A stretch of 64,000 nt of DNA from Dendrolimus kikuchii. Its lineage: Eukaryota; Arthropoda; Insecta; Lepidoptera; Lasiocampidae. The notes beneath the pieces are model-generated. The model was not told where the DNA came from and did no database searches. It saw only the letters and a list, made by a program, of their open reading frames with translations. The DNA is taken from positions 15,224,388-15,288,387 of the forward strand of contig CM034406.1 in the NCBI GenBank assembly GCA_019925095.2, written 5' to 3'. Shown here in pieces: positions 11,080 through 21,660 of the stretch; position 1 is the stretch's first letter, and each line of letters opens with the position of its first letter. The position numbers and the translations under genes were made by a program.

Positions 11080-11442
11080 AATCCTCCCCAAGTCAGCGCC
11101 ACATCGCCTTGACCTTGCGCAGGTTGTCAATCCATCGGGCTAGAGGGCGGCCGTTTCCCGAGACCCGGTCTCTACTCCAGGACTTGTCTGCTCCATCGGC
11201 CATCGGTACTGCGACAAATGTGACCGGCCCACTTCAACTTGCTGTTCGCCGTCTGCGAACGTCTTATAAGAGGAACACCCAACATAGCTCGCTCCATAGT
11301 CCATTGAGCGACTTGAAATTTGTGGATCAGTCCTACCGTCAGTGTCCACGTCTCGACCCCGTCGGTCAGGACGGGAAGGATGCACTGCTCGAAGACTTTC
11401 GTCTTCAGGCATTGCGGGATGCTCGACGAAAACCGCATTGTT
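11080..11442 (-). pseudogene. RTE-like reverse transcriptase C-terminal fragment (family 2)
   Basis: On the minus strand an 88-codon frame gives the C-terminal part of an endonuclease-reverse transcriptase. It has 'S-S-I-P-Q-C-L-K-T-K-V-F-E-Q-C-I-L-P-V-L', then 'E-T-W-T-L', then 'K-W-A-G-H-I-C-R-S-T-D-G-R-W', then a shifted 'R-P-L-A-R-W-I-D-N-L-R-K-V'. This matches the frame at 27930-28262 but not the long RTE at 23.5 kb. Frame breaks and missing upstream domains mark it as a dead 5'-truncated copy. Confidence 0.75.
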
Positions 11443-12517
11443 AACGCCGATCTATTTGGTCACCCCCTCTTTGTTACCTTTTTTCTTTCGCCGCATCTGT
11501 CACTATGTAATGTGACATAATCTACGTCCGACCGTTGAACGCACCGCTGCTTCCGCATAAACCTCGTCGCGTTTTGCGTGTTGTGCCGAATTTTACACCC
11601 GCTTACATCAACCCGCATGTTGGAAGATACACGCTATATCGTTCTAGCTGGTCCACTTATCGAAGGAATCGCAAGACGAGAAGGAAGGATCACGAGGAAG
11701 AAGTGCCTACCGCTGCAAAACCCGCATCGTTCGTAGCGTGTCTTCCATCACACATACATGTAGAAAAATACAAGGACAAGTCCTGTGATCAACCGACTTC
11801 AAAAAGAAGGAGGTTCTTAATACGAATGTTTGTTAAACTCCATTCAATCTGTGAAAAGTAATTGTAATACAACTTGTATATGTATTAAAAAAATCAGCCT
11901 GAGATGATACATAAATAATTTTGAACAAAAAATATTTTTTAGCTAAACGTGTTGCTGGGGAGTTTCTTGCCTTTTCTTCTCCTTTAAACAGCGATAACAC
12001 ATTGCGAAGCGGTGTACATAAAATAAGAAGTAGATTTAAATTTTGACTTGATGTCCTGACCTTCAAAAAGTGTTCTCCAGTGGAAGTTATTTTAAATAAA
12101 AACTTTTGAATTTGAATTGAATGTATGTTTTTTTATGTTTGTTACGCGATTCCTCCGTCAATTGTGAACATTAAAAAAAATAGAAAATATAACATTTTTT
12201 TTAATACACCTTGCCCTTGGTGCCTTATTTGATATTCCTTGATCCTTTACAGAAATTGATCCTTACAAGCAACACTGTGTGTGATTTCGTATAATCAGCC
12301 GATTCGATTCCTGACGAGGGTAATTGATTTTTCAAAAATGTAATGATGCCGCTTTAATTTTCGTCAAAATCGGTCTCGAGACTGACTCCTTTGAGTGTTT
12401 TTCGCTACTTCGTATACTTTAGTAATTGGCTCTGTAGCCCCACTTGAAAAATTCACCTGTATAGGTATATAATTATCTGTTCAAAATGTATATAGCTGAA
12501 ATAGTGCAGCATATCAT
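11443..12517. other. Spacer, nothing firmly recognised
   Basis: A 108-codon plus-strand frame (11535-11861) has no domain I can recognise and low-complexity basic residues. A 'ccgacttcaaaaag' repeat motif lies near 11795. The rest is AT-rich. Confidence 0.25.
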
Positions 12518-12829
12518 ATCCGTGCAGACATGGATAAAGAATACAATTTCCTGCGGCCGGGTCGTAAGAGGCGACAAAACACACAGCCAGGTGGTAGGGT
12601 ATTTGCCCGTCTAGATGGCTACCCACCCTTGCTCTAGGTCTAGAGTGTGCCGCCATAACAACCTTCAGTAGTGTTACGGCATTAGTGGTCAGGTTCCAGT
12701 TTCCCCCTTTGGAGATCAGCAGCGCATTTGTAGCACCTTAGGTGTTACAGATGTCCATAGGTGATGATAACTGCTTTGCTTCAGGTGGGCTATCTGCCTG
12801 TTTGCTGAACTCGTGTAATAAAAAAAAAC
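12518..12829 (+). mobile_element. SINE-A, nearly full-length
   Basis: Head 'atccgtgcag', internal 'gtcgtaagaggcgac', end 'gaactcgtgtaat' plus A-tail. A small deletion lies in the 'cggccgggcgg' region. Confidence 0.8.
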
Positions 12830-13425
12830 TAGTTTACAATTATCATAAAATTGGATTAATATATATTTAAATATACATTTACATGACTTTGTCTCTGTGT
12901 CTGTCATTGTGACAGTCGTCATGCTCAGTCTGCTTTGTGTAGGATATAATTCCGGCACTGCATATTCTGAGTGCAAACCTTGTTTGCTGAAAATCGGTGT
13001 ACAAATTCCCAAAAATAGTATGTAAATAACAATGTGTAAGGTACGTAAATACGTGGCTATTCCTCTCTCGCGTCTTTTTCTTTCTTTCTTTCAATTTCAT
13101 CATCTTTGGCCGACTTGACAGTGAGCTAAAAGATCCGCCACAAATATAATATGTATTTGTTTCTTAGCAATAATATACTATAGTTATTGGTTTATGATAA
13201 CTGATTATGGACTTTAAATGTTTGATTTACCGAATTCCTTACTGATAATGTATTGAGTATAATCCAGTTAGCGTTTATTTGTTGAATTGTTATGATTCTA
13301 TTGTTATAAGAAGTGATAATATTGATTCTAATGAAACCATAGATATTCTAATCTATACAATTATAATTTTATTTCGTTATGAGTTTTCAAATCTGACGGT
13401 AAGGATGACAGATTTCAGCTTTTTC
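12830..13425. other. AT-rich spacer
   Basis: Nothing recognised. Its last ~45 bp (from 13381) belong to a short direct duplication with 13684-13782. Confidence 0.3.
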
Positions 13426-13622
13426 TTTTTTAATAATTCAGGTTTCACCTGAGTGATAGTGATTACCGTCGCCTATGAACATTTTCAACAATGGTGCTAC
13501 TAATGTAGGCTGCCGGTCTCGAAGAGGAATTGAAACTCAGCCTCTAATCCCGGAGCACAACTCAAGGTGGTTACGACGGTATACTCCAGACCAGAGGTGG
13601 TAGCCATCCAGACAGGCAAAAG
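13426..13622 (-). mobile_element. SINE-A, strongly decayed
   Basis: Family blocks are recognisable in order: 'gattaccgtcgcctatgaac', 'ggagcacaactcaagg', 'gtatactccagacc'. Many substitutions show it is old. Confidence 0.6.
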
Positions 13623-13683
13623 CAAGCCCTACCTATATATTCTAATATTTACTTTTTAAAATTATTATTTTGTTTCTTTATTT

Positions 13684-13782
13684 GTTATAAATTTTCAAAT
13701 CTGACGGCAAGGATGATAGATTACAACTTTTTTAATAATTCGGGTTTCACCTGATGAAAAGTGATTACCGTGGCCTATTTAT
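13684..13782. repeat. Direct duplicate of 13381-13480
   Basis: 'ttttcaaatctgacgg', 'aaggatgatagatt' and 'gggtttcacctgatg' repeat the order found at 13381-13480, about 302 bp earlier, including the start of the decayed SINE-A. It is a local duplication of about 100 bp. Confidence 0.6.
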
Positions 13783-14019
13783 AATTTATACATTTGAAAC
13801 TAAATTATCAAATCAGAAATAAACACTTGAATGATGATAAGAATTCTTCGCTTCTACTCCTATTTTTGATATAATATTCAAATATTGTATAAAATCATTT
13901 TTAGAATGTCACTATGTATCATAACCTAATGTATTCTATACGTGTCTATGGCACGAAAAAACCTATGAGGTTTCTCTGCCGCAGTCGAATATGTTTTTAT
14001 GAATGCGAATGTAAGGATA

Positions 14020-14669
14020 TTTTTTTTTTTATTGCGCGAGTTCAGCAGACAGGCAGACGGCCCACTTGATAGAAAGCGGTTACCATCGCCTACGGATATT
14101 TGCAGCACCAAAGGTGCTACAAATGCGCTGCTGCTCTCTTAAGGGAGACTGGAACCGTGAACACGTTTTATCCGTGCAGGAACGGAGAAAGAATACAATT
14201 TCCTGCGGCCAGGCGGCCTGTCGTAAGAGGCGACAAAACAACCCACAGCCAGGTGGTAGGGTACTTGCCCGACTGGATGGCGACCACCCCTGATCTAGAG
14301 TATGCCGCCATAACAACTTTGTGTTGTGTTCCGGCATTAGTGACCAGGTTCCAGTTTCCCTCTTTGGATATCAACAGCGCATTTGTAGCACCTTTGGTGT
14401 TGCAAATGTCCATAGGCGATGGTAACCGCTTTCCATCCAGTGGGCCATCTGCCTGTCTGCTGAACTCCTGCAAAAAAAAATTAAAAACAAACCTGGTCAA
14501 TAATGCCGGAACACAACTCAAGGCTGTTATGGCGGCATACTCTAGACCAGGGGTGGTAGCCATCCAGTCGGACAATTACCCTACCACCTGGCTGTGGGTG
14601 TTTTTTCGTCTCGTACGACAGGCCGCCCGGCCGCATGAAATTGCATTTTTCTCCGTTCCTGCACGGATA
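14020..14669 (-). mobile_element. SINE-A (outer copy), split by a younger SINE-A
   Basis: The minus-oriented 3' half is 14020-14156 and the 5' half 14490-14669. Joined, they form one ordinary SINE-A. The break falls in 'gactggaacctggtca', and AACC appears on both sides (14153-14156 and 14490-14493) as a short target duplication. Confidence 0.85.
14157..14489 (+). mobile_element. SINE-A (inner copy), inserted into SINE-A
   Basis: It is a full-length plus-oriented copy from 'atccgtgcaggaacgg' to 'aactcctgcaaaaaaaaa'. Together with the outer copy it makes two long inverted repeats, so a transcript through 14020-14669 could fold into long double-stranded stems. Confidence 0.85.
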
Positions 14670-14701
14670 TAAATATTGGAAAATAATAAAAAAAAAACAC
14701 C

Positions 14702-14889
14702 AAAGCTGCTCCCAATTTACTGGTACCCGGCTGCTAATGTTGGAATACAATTCTAGATTATTACGGCGGCATGCTCAAGACCAGGGCTGGGAGCCATCCA
14801 GAAGGGCAAATATCCTACCACCGGCTGTACGTGGTTATGTCACCTCTCACGATAGGTCACACGGCAGGATGTTTCTTTCTCTATTCCTT
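14702..14889 (-). mobile_element. SINE-A, decayed 5' part
   Basis: Recognisable from 'ctggtacccggctgctaatg' to 'tttctttctctattcct', with small deletions. Confidence 0.6.
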
Positions 14890-15159
14890 CAATGATTCAC
14901 AAGTAATTTGAAAACATAAGATATAAATTTCAGTTTTATCCTAGACCTAATTTGTAATACTAGGCTGGATTAGTGAGATTTTTTATATCACTGTATTAGT
15001 CATCTTAGATAAGATTAACAGTATCTGGAAGCCTTTACGTAAGTTTCAGTTGCATTGTAAATATTAAATTTCTAAGAGTGTCCAGCTGTTTATAGTACAA
15101 AGTGTTTATGTTATCTTATATTTACGTCATTCCGTTTTTCGTTGTAGGGTGCTACGTTT

Positions 15160-15441
15160 GCATTCCAACAAAACAGGTATTATGTGTTGACTGAGACACA
15201 CAGTGTTGTTAGAAGAAAGCATGTAATAATTTGCCACTATTTAATATCTATAGTATAATTACTCACCAATTTCATCATGATTTTATACCTTTCTCTTTTA
15301 CTCACCAGCATGACATCTCTTTCCTTGATGTGACAGATTTGAGATAGCTGTCAATTCATATGGTCTTCAGCACACCAGCAAGAAACTTGCTGCAACACTG
15401 TGTGTCTCAGTCAACACATAATACCTGTTTTGTTGGAATGC
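15160..15441. repeat. Perfect 49-bp hairpin arms enclosing a copy of the unit's terminus
   Basis: The arms 15160-15208 and 15393-15441 are exact reverse complements, separated by 184 bp. Most of that spacer is the first part of the 168-bp terminal repeat. It could be a separate MITE-type derivative next to the main unit, or a rearranged terminal palindrome. Confidence 0.85.
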
Positions 15442-16549
15442 AAAACAGTTATATTATGTGTCTCTGTCGACACACAGTGTTGTTAGAAGACCTGTTTGTT
15501 ATCTGCTGGTGAAAACACAAGTAATACAATGCATATGATGATTAGAGATTTAAAATATTTCTCAAAGTATATCCGATTTACTTTAAGAATTTTAATTTGT
15601 CTGTGAAGGAAAATAAAAAAAATTAATACTAATAACCTCACAATTTATCAATTTCCAACAATATTGATTAATATTATTATATGGATAATAGTCTCTCCCT
15701 GTCTCCCTAGGTTTTCTGGAAGAAAACTCTCTTTGGAGTTGTTAATCTTGTTTTGGTACATCACCACTCTCTGTAGTTTTATCTGTAACTACTTTGTGTA
15801 CAATAAAGACAAAAAAAATAATAATCCTCCTATCATGAAATCAATTATTATTTTAAAGAAAATGTTGATTAGATGATAAGATCTCAAGGTTCCTTGGTAA
15901 AGAACTTATCTTATGAATCTTCCCTTAAAAATGGAAACCTAAAGGTAAACATAACTAAAGAGCCTTAATAACAACTAAAATTAGCTTATAGCTAATCTTG
16001 ACTAGGTCTGATATCATTAATAGAAACATCTGTATGTTTCAATACTTATAAGATTCCTCTAATATCTCTTGTACTGGTCATTTTATAACTGACATCTTGT
16101 ATCAACATCTAGCTAATAGATATATATGTAGAGTAGTATTAATCTCTCCCCCCCTTTTTTTTATAGAGTACTATATTGTATATTTACAAAAAATATTATA
16201 TACAATGTCTCTGAAAACAGTAATTATGGTTCTTTAAGCAATTTTTATCTTTCAAGATAATGATAGAAATGTATAAACTTGTACTCATTCTCTATCTAGG
16301 CTTTTTGACCTTTCAGATACTGTTATAAAATGTTTAATGTGTGTTACAGGACAAAACAATAATTTCAGTGTTTCCGTAACATCCAGCTAGACTGCTTATT
16401 ATTTTATTTATAATCTTGTTATTAAACAAAGTTGTGGCTACCAGCCACTTGTTTTGATTGTCTGGGGATGCCCTGGTGTCAACAGATCATAGATTCTACA
16501 GCCTGAGGCAAGTAATAGTAGTGACTATCCAGCTACTAATATGAAATTA

Positions 16550-16578
16550 TATATACTTATATATATATATATATATAA
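16550..16578. repeat. (TA)n microsatellite
   Basis: About 28 bp of alternating A and T, in the CpG-poor core. Confidence 0.8.
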
Positions 16579-17749
16579 TTTTATTTATTTATTTTAATTT
16601 TGTCAAATAGAAGTGCTAATATTCTAGACAAATAGCATTTTAAATTTCTGGTTTAACAAGTGAAATGGTCTTAAGTATTTGATGATCATCTTACATCTCT
16701 GATAATGTTATTATATGATAGATAGAAAACACTTTAATTTACACCATTTCAAAAAACTTAAGAACTAGTAATATATGGTAGTCTTTTAAAATTTATTTTT
16801 GGAAATGTCTATTGTAGATATATAGTAATTGTAGTGGTAAGTATTATTAAGTAGGTGTCTGCCAACTACTTTGATAAGTCTTGCCATTTGTGATTCAGTA
16901 AGAGACTTGATCATTCAAACTCTAACTTTTTAAGCAAAAAGGGGCAATCCTGTCTGTCTGTCCGTCTACTGAGATCTTCCTCCTGTCTTAAATGAGAATT
17001 GTTAATAATCTTTGCTTTCAAGTTTGGCCTCCGAAAGCCCTTGGTCTATTCTGGTATTAATAAAAGGAAATTTCCTTTAACCTGGTTCAAGTAAGACAGT
17101 ATTCTATTAGGCTGGGTGGGGAAAATTGCCAAGCCCAGCCGAAAGTCTCATTTCTACCGAATACATTGTAGAAAAAAGAGCAGACCTGTCTGGGGCCACT
17201 CATCACCTATTTTGATGAAAATAAGTTCATGCCTTGGACGCTCCAAATTTTGAACATAGCCTCCATGGCCTGGAGCAGAAGAAGCCACTTCAGAACTTTA
17301 GGACCATTTGGCATCTGGCTTCTTGTTCAGTTTAGCTTCCCCGAGAGCTAAGTGGCAGAGAAAGAGAGTTATGCTCCATTGTTCTGTGAGATTTGACAAT
17401 CTGGTAAGCATCTTTATTTATTTACTTTTTTAGGTAAAGGGATTACGTCCCTTTCTCACCATGTATTACAATATGCACCTCTTTGAGTCATACACTGACT
17501 ATTTATTGTTACAAACATAGTATACATCTCGTTCCTCTTTGAACTCTAAGAAGTTGGTTACAGGCCCACTTTCCAATCAGTGAGCAAATCCTGTTTAGCT
17601 GAGCACCTCAACCTGAATTTGAGGTCAAAAGACAGAATAATACAGCTATTTGAGCACTGGTTCTGAGCCCTGCTCTCCTTTGATCAACTTTATTTCAGGT
17701 CTTGCTAAACAGTAGGGTTAGATATTCCCTCTTGGCCTGCTCTGTTTGA

Positions 17750-18265
17750 ATAATTTTAGGAACATTTGCATACAGTGATTGTGAAGTCAATTCTTTAAAA
17801 TTGCATAGTATGCAAAATCTCAATTTAGTCCTAACCCCTTTAGGAGTAGTAATATGTCTATTCCACATGTTTGAAATTAGAACTGTTATATTTAGTTATG
17901 GTTTTTACGACCATTTCACTCTGCCTCGCCTGGTGTCCCAGACAGTTATAACAATAGGAAAAGAGACCTTAGACATTGGAGCAAATAATTTGATCACACC
18001 TGAGATTTAATTCTCACATGATGGCGATTGTAAGATAGACTTTTTGATAACTTATATGCCACCCTCGTATCGAACATTCTCAGAGTTTCTGCAACCTGAG
18101 AATCAAGGACCTTCCGTCCTGACTGATTCTAGAGTAACTGGATATGGTGTCTATAGGATTTCTGCAATCCAATTTGCTATAATAGCAAATATTTTTGTGC
18201 CAAATGTTAAGCCACAAAGCAAGAGCAATAAAGAGGGGAGTTTCCAGTCTTTAAACATCAATTGA
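17750..18265 (+). pseudogene. Decayed reading frame in the CpG-poor unit
   Basis: A frame stays open for about 170 codons except for one in-frame TAA at 18008-18010. The two halves (17750-18007 and 18011-18262) share frame and composition, so this looks like one coding segment hit by a nonsense change. It has mixed hydrophobic and polar residues, with no signal peptide, zinc cluster, Walker motif or acidic catalytic triad that I can see. A possible splice-like AG lies near its start. It has no ATG at the 5' side and could be an exon. Function unknown. Confidence 0.35.
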
Positions 18266-19737
18266 GATACTTCTTATCATCTTACAGAATGTCAGTCTCA
18301 TAGCATAGACACTTATGATATTATAAGTTTGTATAAATAAGGTTTAAAATTAGTATAAAAATAGACCACTACTTTGCTGTCTTAAGATTAATCAAACTAT
18401 CTCTTATGTTATTATAATAGTAAGATGATAAGCTGTTATTTTAACCCCTGCTCTCTTATATGTAATTAATACAATTACTTATTGTAATGTGTAACTAAAT
18501 GTTTGCTGGAAATCTTGCTATAAACCACTCGGAGGAATGTCCGGATGAGGTTTAGCTATTGGTAAGTGAAAATATGCCTGTTGAATGTTTGTTGTCACTA
18601 ACCAATATGTCTTAACTTTAATTAATCTCTTTATTTGTAATATAAAATGTTTTACAATATATTACATATGAATTGAGATCTCTGAGATCCAAGAGGGCAG
18701 AAATCAACATCTGACTTCTTTATCAAAAACTATCTGAATGCAGCTCTTTGGATGGAGTCTGTTATATTCACTACTTTTAATAGGTGAACTATCTCTTTTC
18801 TCATTATGTGTATTGTGTAGTCTAAACAATTTACACTAAGATTTATAGGCTTGGCTGTATAATTAGTAAGGCTTAGATCACTTGTCATATAAGACATTAG
18901 ATGTGTTACTTTTTAACTTAAAGTACGTACTTGTCTTTAAATTTTAATCACCCTTGTAAGCCACTCAATGATGCTTTAATAAGTTGTACAACATCAGGAC
19001 AAAAATATAGTCTTGATTACAAATAATTTGCAATGTAGTCTCTAATATTTAATTATGGGACATTGGTCCCACTGACTTATTAATCCTGTCAATGAGTAAT
19101 GTAAAAATTACTAGGCTTTGGTGAAAATCAGTTGTGGTGCCTCCTGTGAGGACTTAATTTACAAGCCCTCGTTTACAAGACCAATGTTCAGGTGGGTTAT
19201 AGTCACATGGCACATCTATGTACCATGAACAGATCCAAACTTTCTTTAATATAGATTAGAAGGCTATAACCACCCAAAGTTATCTTTATATCTCAAATAA
19301 TAAATAAATGGGCCGACTATCTATACACACTCCAGTGTTTTATCACTGAATTAAAGAAGCTGTTCAACTTCAGCCAGCAGCAGCTGGATGTTTATCCAGC
19401 TATAGCCTTTGTTCAGAAATTGTCATTGTTCTAGAATATTATAAAAAACAAATTTGTCCACAATGGTTCTGCACCGATAAGTGGTCTTCTTTTACAGTGA
19501 AATGACAAATGTTATGTCTTAGTACAACACTATTAGCAAGACAAGTTTGTGATAAATGTCCTTTCAATCATATTAATCAAAAATCAATTTAATTTTTGAC
19601 ACTAACTCTTGGTTAGCTTAAGTAAACAACCGGTTTACTAACCTCTGTGTTTTATTTCCCCTACTGAGATTTTCAGTTAGGTGTTAAAACAAGTTCAGTC
19701 CTGTTTGAAAACTCGTAATTATACTTACATCTCATGT

Positions 19738-19989
19738 TCAGTAGAATAAAGCAAAATACTTCCCCCTTCGTCCGAACTTGAGAAACGAAGATAATTTATC
19801 GTAATTGGTTTCACTCGAAGTGCTAGTAATAACAGAAATCACCAAAGGCTTAAAGATTTCGAATGTTGCACATTCCACTTGGAACACTTGCTTGTCGTAG
19901 TTTGTACTTATTATAACACAATTAAAAGACGAATGGTAAGTGTTATAATGAAGTACTATATTATTTCCTTGGCACTGTGTTGTCAACAC
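19738..19989 (-). pseudogene. Short ATG-less frame near the right terminus, possible exon
   Basis: An open frame of about 83 codons with an amino-acid mix that looks protein-like. It begins after a TAG without an ATG. Directly after its stop a GTAAGT (about 19729 on the minus strand) could serve as a splice donor in another frame. This segment has more CG than the rest of the core. No domain recognised. Confidence 0.2.
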
Positions 19990-20261
19990 TTCAAAATTCT
20001 ATTAATATTGAATAGTTTTAACACTTTGAAATAATTTACAAATTTTGTAATGATTTACCGGCAAAATTTTACAACGCATATGAATTGACAGCTATCTCAA
20101 ATCTGTCACATCAAGGAAAGAGATGTCATGCTGGTGAGTAAAAGAGAAAGGTATAAAATCATGATGAAATTGGTGAGTAATTATACTAGAGATATTAAAT
20201 AGTGGCAAATTATTACATGCTTTCTTCTAACAACACTGTGTGTCGACAGAGTTATTTTACA

Positions 20262-20360
20262 TCTATTTCCGGAGTGCGGCATTGGCCTCGTCGGGGTGGC
20301 ACTAGCAGCCCCGCAAGGATACTATTACCATGCCACGGTTTGGAATACAACAACAACATC
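20262..20360 (+). other. Possible exon scrap of a secreted protein
   Basis: Between the inverted-repeat unit and a SINE-A lies a GC-richer segment. One frame reads C-G-I-G-L-V-G-V-A-L-A-A-P-Q-G-Y-Y-Y-H-A-T, which resembles the end of a signal peptide (cleavage at ALA-A) and the start of an insect cuticular or silk-type secreted protein. An AG precedes it as in a splice acceptor. No start codon or second exon is visible. The SINE-A interrupts it. The segment may equally be a repeat fragment. Confidence 0.25.
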
Positions 20361-20668
20361 TGTGCAGGAACGGAGAAAGAATACAATTTCCTGCGGCCGG
20401 GCGGCCTGTCGTAAGAGGCGACCAAACAACCCACAGCCAGGTGGTAGGGCATTTGCTCGACTGGATGGCTACCATCCCTGGTCTAAAGTATGTCGCCATA
20501 ACAACCTTGAGTTGTGTTCCGGCATTAGTGACCAGGTTCCAGTCTCCCTTAAGAGAACAGCAGCGCATATGTAGCACCTTTTGTGTTGCAAATGTCCATA
20601 GGCGATGGTAACCGCTTTCCATCAAGTGGGCCGTCTGCCTGTCTGCTGAACTCCTGCAATAAAAAAAA
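20361..20668 (+). mobile_element. SINE-A, full-length reference copy
   Basis: Typical member of the most frequent family in the window. Landmarks in order are 'tgtgcaggaacggagaaag', 'ggcctgtcgtaagaggcgac', 'cacagccaggtggtaggg', 'gaccaggttccagtctccc', 'tgttgcaaatgtccatagg', 'gtctgctgaactcctgcaat' and an A-tail. The length is about 308 bp. No clear tRNA A-box is seen; 'ggttccagtct' is only weakly B-box-like. It does not code. Its mobilising LINE is unknown. Confidence 0.85.
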
Positions 20669-20754
20669 CTATAAAAAAACAGCAATACTCTTTATTGTAA
20701 ACCAACATAAAAACAGTAACACATTTTCATATCTTAAAATTAGGAGGTAGTAGT

Positions 20755-21055
20755 ACAATGGGCGTCCTTATTGCTTAAAGCAGTCTCTTCCAGGCAACCT
20801 TTGGATGAACAAGGATCTTATTCACAATAATTTCTTGGCGTGTGACATTGTGCGACAAGGAGTGGGAGGGATCCTAAATTTCGTGACGTCACATTTCACA
20901 ATCTAATTATATTTCATTTAAGACTGGTCAGGAAATACTATTTGCAATATAATGATATGCAATTAGCAATATTTTTGCCACGGGTTGTCTGGAAGAGATC
21001 GCTTTTTAGCGATAAGATCGCCCTTTGTACACAATTAGAATAATATTTACTAGTT
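20755..21055. repeat. Retroposon-tail repeats
   Basis: Two short copies of a common tail motif face opposite ways: 'cttattgcttaaagcagtct' near 20768 and 'ggttgtctggaagagatcgc' near 20983. Related tails lie near 22300, 35635 and 43590. Each looks like the 3' end of a truncated LINE. Confidence 0.45.
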
Positions 21056-21487
21056 CGTAAGTTTTTTGTAATGGTGTACATTAAAGTGTTATCTATGTGT
21101 ATTTAAGCTTTAAAACACCAAATATAAACTATAAAAAAACTTCAAACACAAACACAGTGTTTAAATTATTGAAAAATAATTAAAATGGAAATAAAACTAA
21201 TTACGGAACTGCTGTTTTTATTTGATACTTTCTTGATGTTAAATTGCAAAATATGTGTTGTCACACTAGCTCCCTAGTCTCACGAACGTGACTAGATATG
21301 ACAAGGACGGGGGTAGAGTAAAAAAATAATGAAATTCGCGTGACGTAATTTGCGGGTGGCCCCTTCGACAGAATGAATGGTATAGAAAGTATGGAATAGA
21401 TGAATGCAATAGAGGGATGGATTAGGAGTGAAGGAAATGGTTCATATAGAAGCTATTGAAAACCCGTGACTCACCTATATATAATAA
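21056..21487. other. Spacer, nothing recognised
   Basis: AT-rich to about 21240, then mixed. No coding or repeat match. Confidence 0.3.
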
Positions 21488-21660
21488 TATAAATATTATA
21501 AAGCGGAAGAGTTTGTTTGTTTGTTTGTTTAAACGCGCTAATCTCAGGAACCGCTGGTCCGATTTGAAAAATTCTTTCAGTTTTGAATAGTACATTTATC
21601 GAGGAAGACTATAGGCTACATTATATTTTCAAAAAAATTAGGGATCCTTACCTAAAAGTC
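21488..21660 (+). mobile_element. Helitron-like element, 5' part
   Basis: It starts in 'aatattataaagcggaag', then (GTTT)n, 'aacgcgctaatctcaggaac' and 'ccgatttgaaaaattctttc', the standard opening of the Lep1-type repeats. The following 400 bp may be an extended internal region ending at 22265 or unrelated sequence. Confidence 0.65.

Larger units (their letters stand above)
15160..20251. mobile_element. ~5-kb CpG-depleted unit with long inverted termini (unassigned)
   Basis: Positions 15195-15362 recur as an inverted copy at 20077-20244; by eye only one of 168 positions differs. A second left terminus, CTCTGTCGACACACAG and the next 13 bp (15462-15490), is a perfect inverted match to 20223-20251. 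The left end also carries a perfect 49-bp hairpin (15160-15208 with 15393-15441). The core 15541-19740 has only about 24 CG dinucleotides in 4.2 kb, about one-fifth of expectation for its base composition, whereas flanks are not depleted. Decayed open frames lie inside (17750-18265 and near 19738-19989). The structure fits a DNA transposon or an integrated linear-DNA element with terminal repeats, but no transposase, polymerase or capsid motif could be recognised, so no family is assigned. Confidence 0.7.

Noticed and set aside
11535..11861. 108-codon plus-strand frame
   Set aside because: No recognisable domain, basic low-complexity tail over a common repeat motif, no splice or promoter context. 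Not enough support for a gene.
14100..14672. 190- and 135-codon frames on both strands
   Set aside because: They lie wholly within two nested SINE-A copies, and the same peptides recur wherever SINE-A occurs, so they are chance frames of a non-coding repeat.
15160..20251. Polinton/Maverick, densovirus or bidnavirus identity for the CpG-poor unit
   Set aside because: The terminal repeats and size would allow it, but no polymerase, helicase, integrase or capsid motif could be seen, so it stays unassigned.
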